A DNA stretch of 64,000 bases from Moorella glycerini (GCF_009735625.1 NZ_CP046244.1:1116001-1180000), one strand, 5' to 3'. Positions 1 through 12,316 are shown, numbered from the stretch's first letter. Translations and numbers: made by a program. The notes: generated by a model not told the origin, from the letters alone.

Positions 1-761
1 TCCCGGCCCGGCCGGAGGTAGTTGACGTCCTGCTCGGTGACGCCGATCTCCACCTGGCGCTCGCCGGAGGTCACCAGGGTAACCACCGCTCCCTGGGCCA
101 GGGCGCCGGGCTCCAGCAGGCGGGCCGCTACTTCCCCGCTTACCGGCGCCTTGATGTATGTATTTTCCAGGGCTACCTCGGCCTGGCGCACGGCCGCCTC
201 GGCCGCGGCGACCTGGGCGGGGGCGGCCGCCATGGAGGTACGGGCTATGGCCAGGTCTTCCTGGCTGGCCGCAGCCGCTGCACGGGCGGCATCCAGCTGC
301 TGCTGGGAAGCTGCGCCCTGGTCGAACAGCGCCTGGGTGCGCTTTAAATTGGCTTCATCCAGTTGGGCACGAGCTTCCGCCTGCTTCACCCGGGCGTCAG
401 CCTGGTCCAGGCCGAGGCGCGCCTGCTCCAGGTTCGCCTTTGCCTGCTGCAGGCGCGCTTCCAGGTCGCTGTTTTCTAATTCTGCTATTATTTGCCCCTG
501 GACCACTTTATCCCCTACATCCACGAGAATAGACTTTATCTTCCCCGGGCTGGCGGCCATTACTTGGACGGTGGCCCCGGCCTGGACGGTGCCGGTCACC
601 CTTACCGGCTGGGCGATGCTGCCCCGCACGACCGGCGCCAGTTCCACCGGCACCCGGGGCACTTCTGCCTGCCTGGCCGGCTGCCTGCCGCAGCCCCCGC
701 TGTTGACGCTCAGGAGCAACACCAGCAAGATCAGGACCCCATAGCTCCAGCTCTTTCTCAC
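1..761 (-). CDS. RND/HlyD-type efflux adaptor (membrane fusion) protein, 3' end cut by window edge
   Basis: Partial protein (about 253 residues visible). It starts at a GTG at 761 behind a GGGAGAGGAG ribosome site. The N-terminus has a hydrophobic stretch ending in SGGC, a possible lipoprotein cleavage site. Then comes a lipoyl-like half (GDKVVQGQIIAELEN), a long Ala/Gln-rich coiled coil (about residues 85-190) and the second lipoyl half (YIKAPVSGEV), the order of HlyD/AcrA adaptors. Such proteins link an inner-membrane RND or ABC pump to export across the envelope. The partner pump gene would lie beyond the left edge. A promoter and palindrome lie directly upstream. The family is secure; the substrate is unknown. 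Confidence 0.88.
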   Translation of the reverse strand, partial: MRKSWSYGVLILLVLLLSVNSGGCGRQPARQAEVPRVPVELAPVVRGSIAQPVRVTGTVQAGATVQVMAASPGKIKSILVDVGDKVVQGQIIAELENSDLEARLQQAKANLEQARLGLDQADARVKQAEARAQLDEANLKRTQALFDQGAASQQQLDAARAAAAASQEDLAIARTSMAAAPAQVAAAEAAVRQAEVALENTYIKAPVSGEVAARLLEPGALAQGAVVTLVTSGERQVEIGVTEQDVNYLRPGR

Positions 762-783
762 CGCTGTCTCCTCTCCCTTTTGC

Positions 784-811
784 AAAACTGACTGGACGGT
801 CGGTCGGTTTT
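784..811. promoter_or_regulatory. Palindromic operator over the start of the efflux adaptor transcript
   Basis: A 28-bp imperfect palindrome, 20 of 28 positions symmetric. The outer arms are AAAAC/GTTTT and the inner half-sites are GAC/GTC. It sits just downstream of the -10 box at 813-818, so it would cover the transcription start. The GACCG-type half-sites resemble TetR-family operators that repress multidrug pumps. That is inference; no regulator gene is in the window. Confidence 0.5.
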
Positions 812-812
812 C

Positions 813-841
813 ATTATAACAAAAGCTTCCTGACCTGGCAA
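813..841 (-). promoter_or_regulatory. Sigma-A type promoter for the efflux adaptor
   Basis: TTGCCA, a 17-base spacer, then TATAAT on the minus strand. The -10 is perfect and the -35 matches 5 of 6 positions. The -35 box touches the T-run of the mbl terminator, so the two transcription units abut. Confidence 0.65.
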
Positions 842-881
842 TAAAAATACAAGTGGTAAGTCACCGTGTTACTCACCACTT
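841..881 (-). terminator. Rho-independent terminator after mbl
   Basis: Two 11-bp arms (851-861 and 871-881) with one mismatch, followed on the minus strand by GTATTTTTAT. Confidence 0.7.
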
Positions 882-949
882 CTGCCCGCGCAGCCATATT
901 TTAGAGATAAATCGCTCCGTCGGCCTGGCAGCCAGTCCAGGTGCCTGCT

Positions 950-2020
<1,071 letters not shown>

Positions 2021-2066
2021 TCATGTTAATTATTCTCCAGAAGAGGAAAGGATTCCTGTCGGCCTT

Positions 2067-2324
2067 TCAGGAAACCTGCGTTTCTTTATATTTTTTCCGG
2101 GTGGCTTCACCGCCGCGGAGGTGGCGTTCGGCTTTGTTGGCGTTAAGCACTACCCGTACCTCCCTGGCCAGGTTGTCGTTAAGGCGCGGCAGGCGTTCGG
2201 TGACGTCCTTGTGGACGGTGCTTTTGCTGACATGAAAAACAGTAGCCGCCTGGCGGACCGTACAGCGGCGTTCCACGATGTAGGCGGCTATCTGCAATAC
2301 CCTTTCCTGGATATGATCCTGCAT
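2067..2324 (-). CDS. spoIIID: Sporulation transcription factor SpoIIID
   Basis: An 85-residue DNA-binding regulator of the mother cell, acting with sigma-E to switch genes on and off before sigma-K. The helix-turn-helix is near residues 20-45 (VRQAATVFHVSKSTVHKDV), and a basic C-terminal tail (ATRKKYKE) also matches the family. GGGAGG lies 8 bases before the ATG. It sits between spoIIQ and mbl as in Bacillus. Confidence 0.96.
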   Translation of the reverse strand: MQDHIQERVLQIAAYIVERRCTVRQAATVFHVSKSTVHKDVTERLPRLNDNLAREVRVVLNANKAERHLRGGEATRKKYKETQVS

Positions 2325-2386
2325 GGGGGCAGCCTCCCAATTTCAACTCCGCTATAATTTTATTGGCAGGCTGCTGAAAAAAGAAC

Positions 2387-3127
2387 TTATTGCAGGGCCG
2401 GGACGGGGTCGACGGCCTTGCCGTTTTTTAGTAATTCCAGGTGCAGGTGAGCCGGTGTCCCGGCTTCGGCCGTACCCGGGTCCCCCAGTTGCCCCAGAAC
2501 GGTACCTGGCTGGACCTTATCCCCCTTGGCTACCTTGATGTTGCTTAAGTGAGCATAGACCGTCTGGTAGCCGTTGCCATGGTCGAGGATCAGGCGGTAA
2601 CGCCAGGCATCGCTGTGTTCTACCTGCTTCACCACCCCGGTAGCGGCGGCTTTAACCTCGCTGCCTGCCGGGGCTTCCAGGTCTACCCCGGCGTGGAAGC
2701 GGTAGTCGCCAAAGGCCGGGGCGTAAGTAAAGCCGTAGCCCTTACCTATCTTGCCGGCAACAGGCAAAGCCAGGGAAGGCAGGGCCTCATCATTACCGGC
2801 CTGTCCCGCTGCCGTAGCCGGGGCAGTATGGGCACCAGGCTGATCCTGGAGTTCGGGAGGCACGGTGGTAGAACCGGTCAGGGGTTCCCGGGGCGCTGCC
2901 GTGCCCTGGAAGGCCGGTTGGCCGGCCAGCGGGAAGGTCTGGACGGCGGGCTTTTTGAACACGGCGTCGCTGGTGACCAGGTAATAGCTGCCGCCAAAGA
3001 GGAGGGCCAGCAGCACCAGGTAGAGGCCGCGGCGCTTTAAAGCCCGCTGCAGCCGTTCCAGGCTTGCCGGTCTGAGCAGGGGGCGCCGGGGTAAAAGTTT
3101 TTTCCATGAGGCCAGAATCTTCAGCAT
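2387..3127 (-). CDS. spoIIQ: SpoIIQ-type M23 (LytM) peptidase of the forespore
   Basis: A 246-residue membrane-anchored protein. It has a basic N-terminus, one membrane helix (about 34-51), a Pro/Ala/Gly-rich linker, then an M23 domain from about 125. SpoIIQ pairs with SpoIIIAH across the septal space to form the channel that feeds the forespore. All expected metal and catalytic residues are visible: H145 and D149 (HAGVD), H193 (YAHLS), and H227 and H229 (HLHLE). The site is therefore complete, unlike Bacillus SpoIIQ, which is known to have lost a zinc ligand. GAGGTGA precedes the ATG. Placement between spoIID and spoIIID supports the name. Confidence 0.9.
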   Translation of the reverse strand: MLKILASWKKLLPRRPLLRPASLERLQRALKRRGLYLVLLALLFGGSYYLVTSDAVFKKPAVQTFPLAGQPAFQGTAAPREPLTGSTTVPPELQDQPGAHTAPATAAGQAGNDEALPSLALPVAGKIGKGYGFTYAPAFGDYRFHAGVDLEAPAGSEVKAAATGVVKQVEHSDAWRYRLILDHGNGYQTVYAHLSNIKVAKGDKVQPGTVLGQLGDPGTAEAGTPAHLHLELLKNGKAVDPVPALQ

Positions 3128-3149
3128 ATGGTTGTATCACCTCAGCTGG

Positions 3150-3178
3150 ATTCTGCCCCATTTTTTAGCATTTAATAC
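3150..3178 (-). promoter_or_regulatory. Candidate sigma-F/G promoter for spoIIQ
   Basis: On the minus strand: GTATT, a 15-base spacer, then GGGCAGAAT, which fits the GGNNANANT -10 pattern and the GYATA-like -35 of forespore sigma factors. It lies 23 bases upstream of the spoIIQ start. In Bacillus spoIIQ is known to be sigma-F dependent. Confidence 0.4.
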
Positions 3179-3225
3179 ATGCTATTTCCTGGCTACCATT
3201 GCCGGCTGGTCCTATGAGTAATTCC

Positions 3226-4206
3226 TCACCGGTTTTCAATCTTTACCCCCCGGTAGTAGTAGGTAAGAATCTCGGCGAAGTTTTTGCCCTCTTGGGCCAT
3301 ACCGTTGGCGCCGTACTGGCTCATGCCCACGCCGTGGCCATAACCGGTAGTATTGAAAATCAGGCGGTCCCCCTGGACCTGCCAGGTGAAATCGGTTGAA
3401 GGGAGGCCCAGGAGCTGCCGCAGCTCAGCAGCAGCAAAGGTCTTGTTGCCGATTTTTATGGTCTTTATGCGGCCGGTGGGAGTTTTTTCCAGGACCTTCA
3501 TGGCCGTCCCCCCGGACGGAGCCAGGGCTGCCGCCGGTACGGCCGTGAGGTTGACCCCCAGCTTCCGGTCCAGCTCTTCCAGGGTGAAGGAAATGGTGTC
3601 GTGGTAGCGGGGGGCTTCTTTATCCCAGGGAGAGGGTACGCTCTGGAGGTAGGGCAGGTCCCGGCCCCAGACGGCCGCGGCGCTCTCCGTGCGGCCGCCG
3701 CTGTTGGCATGATAGACGGGATCGATGAGCTTGCCCTGGTAGGTCAGGACCATCCCCTGGGTGGCGCGGACGGCTTCCTGGATCTTGCCTTTATTACGCC
3801 AGAAGTTGAGGAAACCCCAGCGCTGCCGCAAAACGCTGTCATCGGCAAAGGCCTGGCAGTGGGCAGGATCGGTGCAGATATCGGCACCGGGATGGTGCTC
3901 GTCCGGTTTGGTTTTGGCCTCTTCCATCTTTTTCAGAGTATAGGTCCTGGCGGCCACGGCCTGGGCCTTGAGAGCTTCCAGCTCAAAGCTGGCCGGCATT
4001 TCCCCGGCTACTACCCCGGCTATATACTGCTCCAGGGGCAAGATCTTAATGTCACCGCTCTGGTGAAAATAGACCCGCACCAGTTGCCGGCCCGCCTGGA
4101 CCTGGACCGGTGGCTGCAAGAGGTGGATACCTTCAATAATTATGGCCGGCAGGATAATTACGGCCGCAAAAATGAGGATAATGAAAACGGCCATTACTTT
4201 ACGCAT
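3226..4206 (-). CDS. spoIID: Stage II sporulation protein D, lytic transglycosylase
   Basis: A 326-residue peptidoglycan-cleaving enzyme of the engulfment machine (works with SpoIIP and SpoIIM). The N-terminal membrane anchor covers about residues 5-27. The catalytic glutamate is E69 in VVAGEMPASFE, followed by the family block LKAQAVAARTY and a C-terminal GYGHGVGMSQYGA motif. The ATG at 4206 follows GAGGGGGA; an ATG 48 bases further up has no ribosome site. A murA terminator lies between it and the upstream gene, so it probably has its own promoter. Confidence 0.95.
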   Translation of the reverse strand: MRKVMAVFIILIFAAVIILPAIIIEGIHLLQPPVQVQAGRQLVRVYFHQSGDIKILPLEQYIAGVVAGEMPASFELEALKAQAVAARTYTLKKMEEAKTKPDEHHPGADICTDPAHCQAFADDSVLRQRWGFLNFWRNKGKIQEAVRATQGMVLTYQGKLIDPVYHANSGGRTESAAAVWGRDLPYLQSVPSPWDKEAPRYHDTISFTLEELDRKLGVNLTAVPAAALAPSGGTAMKVLEKTPTGRIKTIKIGNKTFAAAELRQLLGLPSTDFTWQVQGDRLIFNTTGYGHGVGMSQYGANGMAQEGKNFAEILTYYYRGVKIENR

Positions 4207-4272
4207 GGTGTTCCCCCTCTGCGGCTTATGGTTTTGTCCACCTGCTATGTCCATTTATATGAGGGCTTGACC

Positions 4273-4302
4273 AAAAAAAGACCGCCCCGGTGGAGGGCGG
4301 TC
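4273..4302 (-). terminator. Rho-independent terminator after murA
   Basis: Perfect 7-bp stem GACCGCC/GGCGGTC (4280-4286 and 4296-4302), followed on the minus strand by seven T residues. Confidence 0.85.
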
Positions 4303-4319
4303 AGCATAAAAACAGAAAT

Positions 4320-4378
4320 CCGGCGCCAGCCCGGATAGGATAGGCCTGTTTTGTTCTGCTTTGACGGGCCGGCGCCGG
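4320..4378. repeat. GC-rich inverted repeat between murA and its terminator
   Basis: Arms of 14 bp (4320-4333 and 4365-4378, core CCGGCGCC/GGCGCCGG) with one mismatch and a 31-base loop. It starts only 7 bases after the murA stop. It has no T-run and is separate from the terminator beyond it. It may stabilise the mRNA 3' end; function unknown. Confidence 0.5.
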
Positions 4379-4384
4379 ATATCT

Positions 4385-5641
<1,257 letters not shown>

Positions 5642-5700
5642 TTTCCCTTAGCCCCTTTGGCCGCAAATCTCTATTTAAATTTTATTATAACATATAACGG

Positions 5701-6555
5701 CTAATACTCGCCACCTAAAAGGGGAGAACCTAAATGTAAATAAGTATTGTCATCGGTGGCGTGATAGCGCAGGGCCACGTTGGCATTTACCGGCCGGCCG
5801 GCAACTTCCAGGGACCGGGGTAACCGGGGTGTATAGGCGCTGATGGAGAGGAGTTCCTCATCTTCCACACCCTCTACCTTTTCAGCTGCCAGGGCGGCCA
5901 GGACGGCCCTGGCCCGCTGCTCCCTTTCCGCCGGGGTAAGTTTCCCGGGGATAACGCCGGTCAGGTTGTAGATAAGATGGGGCTCCACCTGCCAGGGGCG
6001 AAAGGCTTCCCTCACCTTTTCCTGCCAGGCCAGCATCTCCCCTTCACCCTGCTTTGGCTGGCCTTCCAGATTGATGAGGAGATAGGTTTCGCCGCCCTCC
6101 CCCGCCCCGGCCAGGCTCTGGAGGGAAAAGTACAGGACCACCCCGGGCTGCAGTTCCCCTTCCCAGAAAAGGGCATGGAAGCCGGCATCATCCTGCCTGG
6201 TGAAACTGGTTATCCCTTCCAGCCCCAGGGCGGTTGCCGCCCGGCCGGCCAGGTCTTGGATGGCCTCGCCGTCCATAAAAGTAGAATTAAGGCTGCCCCA
6301 GGCTTCCAGGCCCATGGTTTCCAGGCGGGCGCCGCCAGCGGTTAAGGCGTTGAATAAAAGGTGGGGTACCGGGTCGTCCCTGTCAACGGCCTGAACGGTA
6401 CTGGCAGCCTGAATGCTTGCCGCGCGGGATGTCCGGGCGGCCAGGGGGTGCAGGTGCCGGGCCAGGGCCAGTCCCCCGGTAAAACTCAGGAGGAGGACGA
6501 TTAACAGGAAAATCTTAAAATTAAAGCGCAGGAAATTAAAAGAGAACCGGCGCAA
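5701..6555 (-). CDS. ywmB: YwmB-family secreted/anchored protein
   Basis: A 284-residue protein of unknown function. It has a basic N-terminus and a strong hydrophobic helix (about 14-33), so it is exported or anchored. The rest is soluble alpha/beta, with the family-like stretch LLINLEGQ near the middle and IPGKLTPAEREQRA towards the C-terminus. The start is a TTG (6555) with only a weak ribosome site. I assign it to the YwmB (DUF1779) family from sequence character and from its position between atpC and murA, which is the Bacillus order. Confidence 0.75.
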   Translation of the reverse strand: MRRFSFNFLRFNFKIFLLIVLLLSFTGGLALARHLHPLAARTSRAASIQAASTVQAVDRDDPVPHLLFNALTAGGARLETMGLEAWGSLNSTFMDGEAIQDLAGRAATALGLEGITSFTRQDDAGFHALFWEGELQPGVVLYFSLQSLAGAGEGGETYLLINLEGQPKQGEGEMLAWQEKVREAFRPWQVEPHLIYNLTGVIPGKLTPAEREQRARAVLAALAAEKVEGVEDEELLSISAYTPRLPRSLEVAGRPVNANVALRYHATDDNTYLHLGSPLLGGEY

Positions 6556-6563
6556 ATTAAATG

Positions 6564-6604
6564 CCCCCTTGCAAGAATAGGATCATACCTATTCTTGCCG
6601 GGGG
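6564..6604. repeat. Strong hairpin between atpC and ywmB
   Basis: Perfect 11-bp arms GCAAGAATAGG/CCTATTCTTGC (6571-6581, 6588-6598), extended across a small bulge by CCCCC/GGGGG. The loop is only 6 bases. Neither strand has a T-run after it, so it is not a standard terminator. It lies just before the ywmB start on the sense strand and could act as an mRNA-processing or transcription-attenuating hairpin after the ATP synthase operon. Confidence 0.6.
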
Positions 6605-6738
6605 ATCCGTTAATTAAACGCCAGCACCGGGTTAGAGATTTACCCTGGCGGCACCGCTTAAGGATACGCATAATGCCTGGTATTTGTCTGAAGCGAGCAA
6701 GCCTCTATCGAATGGCTAAACGGCTCCGGCCAAACTTT

Positions 6739-7143
6739 TTATAATTCGCCCGCGGCCTTGAGGCGGGCAATAGCCCGCTGCAGGGCGGCCTCGGCCCGGG
6801 CCACATCCAGGCCGGGCGGCCGTTCCCGCAGGCGCCTTGCGGCCCTCTCCTTTGCCTGGCGCGCCCGCTCCACGTCGATTTCTGCCGCCTTTTCCGCCGT
6901 ATCCGCCAGGATGATCACATGCTCCGGCCCGGCTTCCAGGAAGCCGCCCGACACGGCCAGGCGCTCCTCCCCCCCGCCCTCCGGGCGGTAGGTTACCACC
7001 CCGGCCTTGAGGGAAGTAATGAGGGGGGCATGGCCGGGCAAAACGCCCAGATAGCCCAGAACTCCCGGAGCGATAACGCTTTGAGCCTCCGCCTTTAATG
7101 TCACCCTCTCGGGGGTAATAACCTCCAGCTTTAGAGGGGCCAT
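6739..7143 (-). CDS. atpC: F1Fo ATP synthase epsilon subunit
   Basis: A 134-residue subunit of the F1 central stalk that couples rotation and can inhibit hydrolysis. The N-terminal beta-sandwich (KLEVITPERV, GYLGVLPGHAPLIT) is followed by the C-terminal helical hairpin rich in Ala/Arg. Its ATG abuts the atpD stop codon directly. It is the last gene of the atp operon. Confidence 0.96.
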   Translation of the reverse strand: MAPLKLEVITPERVTLKAEAQSVIAPGVLGYLGVLPGHAPLITSLKAGVVTYRPEGGGEERLAVSGGFLEAGPEHVIILADTAEKAAEIDVERARQAKERAARRLRERPPGLDVARAEAALQRAIARLKAAGEL

Positions 7144-8547
<1,404 letters not shown>

Positions 8548-9396
8548 TTACTTCAGGGCGTCGGCGCCGGCCACAACCTCCAGGATCTCCCTGGTAATGG
8601 CCGCCTGGCGGGCGCGGTTGAAGGATAGGGTCAATCTATCGATCATCTCTGCCGCATTCTCGGTAGCGTTGTCCATGGCCGTCATCCTGGCCCCGTGCTC
8701 GCTGGCCTTGGCCTCCAGGAGGGCCTGGTAGACCTTGATCTCGCAGTAACGGGGCAACAGGGCCTTTAAGACCCCGGCGGGAGAAGGTTCATAGATATAG
8801 TCCCCTCCATCCTTCCCGGCCCCGCCGGCTTTAATGGGCAGCAGGCGGTCGACCTGGGGCACCTGGCGGAGGGCGGAGTAGAAACGGGTATAGATGAGGT
8901 TAACTTCATCCAGGCTCCCCTCCAGGTACAGCTCCACCAGCTGGCGGGCCAGTTCCCGCGCCTGGATGAGGTCCGGTTCGTCGCCGATATCGGTAAAAGA
9001 CCGGACTAGCTCCACCTGGCGGCGGCGGAAATAGTCCCGGCCTTTGCGGCCCACGGCTACCAGGGCTACCGGGCGCTCTTCCGCGTGCAGGCGTTCTTCC
9101 GTCAAGCGGATGAGGTTGGCATTATAACCACCGGCCAGGCCCCGGTCGCCGGTAATCAACACGTAGCCGGCTTTTTTGACTTCCCGGGTTGCCGCCAGGG
9201 GCTGGGTTTCCGGGTCCACGGCCCCGATCAGGCGGCCGATGACTTCCTCCAGTTTTTCGGCGTAGGGCCGGGCTGCCGTGACCTGGGCCTGGGCCTTGCG
9301 CAGTTTGGCTGCCGCCACCATTTTCATGGCCCGGGTAATATGCTGGGTACTCCTGATACTGCGGATGCGGCGCTTCAGGTCACGCATATTGGGCAT
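8548..9396 (-). CDS. atpG: F1Fo ATP synthase gamma subunit
   Basis: The 282-residue rotor shaft of F1. The N-terminal coiled-coil helix (MRDLKRRIRSIRSTQHITRA, MKMVAAAKLRKAQ) and the C-terminal helix (ASEHGARMTAMDNATENA) are both recognisable family blocks. It lies between atpA and atpD in the usual order. Confidence 0.97.
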   Translation of the reverse strand: MPNMRDLKRRIRSIRSTQHITRAMKMVAAAKLRKAQAQVTAARPYAEKLEEVIGRLIGAVDPETQPLAATREVKKAGYVLITGDRGLAGGYNANLIRLTEERLHAEERPVALVAVGRKGRDYFRRRQVELVRSFTDIGDEPDLIQARELARQLVELYLEGSLDEVNLIYTRFYSALRQVPQVDRLLPIKAGGAGKDGGDYIYEPSPAGVLKALLPRYCEIKVYQALLEAKASEHGARMTAMDNATENAAEMIDRLTLSFNRARQAAITREILEVVAGADALK

Positions 9397-9410
9397 ACCG
9401 GCTCACCACC

Positions 9411-10934
9411 TTATGCTTTCCCGGCAGCGGTAAAGCTGCTCTTGAATTCTTCGATGCTCTTCTTAAGCTGTTCCTGGAGAGCATCGTCCAGCTGGCGTTT
9501 CTCGCGGATGCCGGCCAGGATTTCCGGGTGCACGCCGTGCAGGAAGCGTAAAAATTCCTTTTCAAAGGGCCGTACCCTCTCTACCGGCAGGTCATCCAGG
9601 AAGCCGTTAACGGCCGCGTAGAGGACCACCACCTGTTCCTCCACCGGCATGGGCTGGTACTGGTCCTGCTTTAAAATCTCCATCATGCGCTCGCCCCGGG
9701 CCAGGCGCGCCTGGGTGGTCTTGTCCAGGTCGGAGCCAAACTGGGCAAAGGCCGCCAGCTCGCGGTACTGGGCCAGGTCCAGGCGCAGGCGACCGGCCAC
9801 CTGTTTCATGGCTTTGATCTGGGCCGCGCCCCCCACCCGGGATACCGAAAGGCCCACGTTGACCGCCGGTCGCTGGCCGGCGTAGAAGAGGTCGGACTCC
9901 AGGTAGATCTGGCCGTCGGTGATGGAAATAACGTTGGTGGGGATATAAGCCGACACGTCCCCGGCCTGGGTTTCAATGACCGGCAGGGCCGTCAGGGACC
10001 CTCCCCCCAGGGCGTCGTTCAGGCGGGCCGCCCGTTCCAGCAGGCGGGAATGGAGGTAGAAGACGTCGCCCGGGTAGGCCTCCCGTCCCGGCGGCCGCCT
10101 GAGTAGCAGGGAGAGTTCACGGTAGGCGGCGGCGTGTTTGGACAGGTCGTCGTAGATGCAGAGGACGTCCCGGTGCTGCTCGTACATGAAATACTCGCCC
10201 ATGGCGCAGCCGGCATAGGGGGCGATGTAGAGCATGGGCGCCGGCTCGCTGGCCGTGGCCGAGACGACAATGGTATAATCCATGGCCCCGGCCTCCTCCA
10301 GGCGGTGGACAACGCCGGCCACGGTGGAAGCCTTCTGGCCGATGGCCACGTAGATGCAGATGACGTTTTGCCCTTTTTGATTAATGATGGTATCTACGGC
10401 GATGGCCGTCTTGCCCGTCTGGCGGTCGCCGATAATCAATTCCCGCTGGCCGCGGCCGATGGGGATCATGGAATCGATGGCCTTCAAGCCTGTCTGGAGG
10501 GGAGTATTCACCGGCTGGCGGTAAACAACGCCCGGCGCCGGCGATTCCACCGGCCGGAACTTGTCCGTCTTGATGGGACCCTTACCGTCAATGGGCTGGC
10601 CCATGGCGTTGACTACCCGGCCGATTAGGGCTTCTCCTACCGGGACCTCGACGATGCGGCCGGTGCGCTTGACCTGGTCCCCTTCTTTGATGTGGGTGTA
10701 AGGGCCCAGGACCACGGCGCCGACGTTATCTTCCTCCAGGTTCAGGACCATGCCGTAGACATTGCCGGGAAACTCCAGCAACTCGCCGGCCATGGCCCGC
10801 TCCAGGCCGTAGATGCGGGCGATGCCGTCACCCACCTGGGTGATGATGCCCGTATCGGCCACTTCTACTTCCAGCTGGTACTGTTCGATCTGGTTCTTCA
10901 GGATACTGGTTATCTCATCGGGCCGGATGCTCAA
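9411..10934 (-). CDS. atpA: F1Fo ATP synthase alpha subunit
   Basis: The 507-residue non-catalytic nucleotide-binding subunit of F1. P-loop GDRQTGKT at 169-176, and the block [21 protein letters not shown] near the C-terminus, are typical. The N-terminal [16 protein letters not shown] helix binds the delta subunit. Confidence 0.98.
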   Translation of the reverse strand: MSIRPDEITSILKNQIEQYQLEVEVADTGIITQVGDGIARIYGLERAMAGELLEFPGNVYGMVLNLEEDNVGAVVLGPYTHIKEGDQVKRTGRIVEVPVGEALIGRVVNAMGQPIDGKGPIKTDKFRPVESPAPGVVYRQPVNTPLQTGLKAIDSMIPIGRGQRELIIGDRQTGKTAIAVDTIINQKGQNVICIYVAIGQKASTVAGVVHRLEEAGAMDYTIVVSATASEPAPMLYIAPYAGCAMGEYFMYEQHRDVLCIYDDLSKHAAAYRELSLLLRRPPGREAYPGDVFYLHSRLLERAARLNDALGGGSLTALPVIETQAGDVSAYIPTNVISITDGQIYLESDLFYAGQRPAVNVGLSVSRVGGAAQIKAMKQVAGRLRLDLAQYRELAAFAQFGSDLDKTTQARLARGERMMEILKQDQYQPMPVEEQVVVLYAAVNGFLDDLPVERVRPFEKEFLRFLHGVHPEILAGIREKRQLDDALQEQLKKSIEEFKSSFTAAGKA

Positions 10935-10964
10935 GACTGTTTTTCACCCCTTTGCTCTTTCTGC

Positions 10965-11501
10965 TCACGCGCCCTTCAGGTGCTCGCCCAAAAGTTCCAG
11001 CTTTTTCTTCAGGCTGGCGTCCAGGACCCTGTCCCCGAGGCGGATGACCATGCCGCCCAGGAGGGCCGGGTCCAACGCGGTCTGCAGGCGGATGTTTTGT
11101 CCCGTAATATGGGCCAGCCTTTCTTTCAGGGTGGCAGTGACCTCCTCGGAGAGAGGTGCTGCTGCCTGCACTTCCACCGGCAATACCCTGTTTTCCCGGT
11201 CTACCAGGCGCCGGAACTGGGCTGCCATTTCCGGCAGGGCCCGCTCCCGGCCTTTGGCCAGGACCAGGTGGAAAAAGTTCTTTAATAACGGGTCGACGTC
11301 CGGAAAGAGGGTATCCATTAGCCTTTGCTTCTCCCGGACGGGAATGAGCTGGTGATAAAGGACCCGGCGCAGTTCGGGATTCTCTGCCAGGGCCTGGCCG
11401 ACCCTTTCCAGGGCGGCGGCAAAGCCGGCCAGGGCACCCTTCTGCCGGGCAACTTCAAAGAGGGCGCGGGCATAACGCCTGGCGATAGTCTGACTACTCA
11501 T
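10965..11501 (-). CDS. atpH: F1Fo ATP synthase delta subunit
   Basis: A 178-residue peripheral-stalk subunit joining F1 alpha to the b subunits. It opens with the family block SQTIARRYARALFEVA and ends with GMVIRLGDRVLDASLKKKL. Its ATG overlaps the atpF stop (ATGA-type, 4 bases), so the two are probably translationally coupled. Confidence 0.96.
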   Translation of the reverse strand: MSSQTIARRYARALFEVARQKGALAGFAAALERVGQALAENPELRRVLYHQLIPVREKQRLMDTLFPDVDPLLKNFFHLVLAKGRERALPEMAAQFRRLVDRENRVLPVEVQAAAPLSEEVTATLKERLAHITGQNIRLQTALDPALLGGMVIRLGDRVLDASLKKKLELLGEHLKGA

Positions 11502-12004
11502 TGCAACCGCTCCACCTCAGCCAGCGCTTCCCGGGCCAGGCGTTCCTGGTCGTCAGGCGTTAAGGTGCGCTCTAAAACTTTGCCGGCCGCCAGGACGGCC
11601 AGGGTAGCTGCCTCGCTGCGGATGGCAGCCAGGGCTTTGCTCTTTTCGCCTTCAATCTCGGCCCGGGCCTGTTCCAGAGCCCGGCTGGCTTCTTCTTTCG
11701 CCCTGGCGACTATCTCCGCCCGGGTTTCTTCGGCCATCCTGTTGGCCCGGTCTAGTATCGCCTGGGCTTCCTGGCGGGCACCCTGGAGTTGCTGCTGGTA
11801 CCCGGCCAGCATTTGCTCCGCCTTCGCTTTGGCCGCCGCCGCGTCCTTTAAATTGCCCTCAATTTTGGCCTCGCGGTCGGCCAGGATCTTGCCCAGGGGT
11901 TTATAAAGGAGAATATAAAGAACCCCCATGACTACCAGGAGGTTGATGACCTGGAACAAAAAGGTCCAACCGCTAAAATTCAGGGCCTGAAAGATGCCCT
12001 GCAC
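11498..12004 (-). CDS. atpF: F1Fo ATP synthase b subunit
   Basis: A 168-residue peripheral-stalk protein. One N-terminal membrane helix (about 14-33) is followed by a long charged Ala/Lys/Glu-rich coiled coil that dimerises and holds F1. It opens with the typical NFSGWTFLFQVINLLVV motif. It is a single b gene; there is no b' copy. Confidence 0.95.
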   Translation of the reverse strand: MQGIFQALNFSGWTFLFQVINLLVVMGVLYILLYKPLGKILADREAKIEGNLKDAAAAKAKAEQMLAGYQQQLQGARQEAQAILDRANRMAEETRAEIVARAKEEASRALEQARAEIEGEKSKALAAIRSEAATLAVLAAGKVLERTLTPDDQERLAREALAEVERLQ

Positions 12005-12091
12005 GTAGCCACCCCCCTTTCGCTATTCCGGAAAGCAGGACAGGGGCGAATAAGACGGTTTGGCCCGCCTTACCCGCCCGCTTCATTTTAA

Positions 12092-12316
12092 TTAAAGCTT
12101 GGTCCACATGAGGATGGCAATAACGAAGGAAAAGAGCGTCAGCGCCTCCATAAAGGCCAGGGCCAGGAGCAGGGTGGTGCGAATGTCGCCGCTGGCCTCG
12201 GGCTGGCGGGCTATACCTTCCATCGCTCCGCGGGAAGCATTGCCCTGGCCAAGGGCCGAACCCAGTGCTGCCAGGCCTATGGCCAGGCCGACGCCGATAA
12301 AACCTAGTGCTGTCAT
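12092..12316 (-). CDS. atpE: F1Fo ATP synthase c subunit (rotor ring)
   Basis: A 74-residue helical-hairpin proteolipid with the polar loop RQPE and the ion-carrying glutamate E57 ([12 protein letters not shown]). Q24 (GQGNA) is shared with sodium-type rings. The two positions after E57 are Ala and Leu instead of Ser and Thr, and the Tyr of sodium rings is Phe, so the sodium site is incomplete and proton use is favoured. I start at the ATG at 12316, 8 bases after GGAGG; an ATG at 12322 is too close to it. Confidence 0.95.
   Translation of the reverse strand: MTALGFIGVGLAIGLAALGSALGQGNASRGAMEGIARQPEASGDIRTTLLLALAFMEALTLFSFVIAILMWTKL

Noticed and set aside
22..744. Long plus-strand reading frame (240 codons) opposite the efflux adaptor
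   Set aside because: It is the shadow of the minus-strand HlyD gene; low-complexity Ala/Ser/Arg product and no ribosome site.
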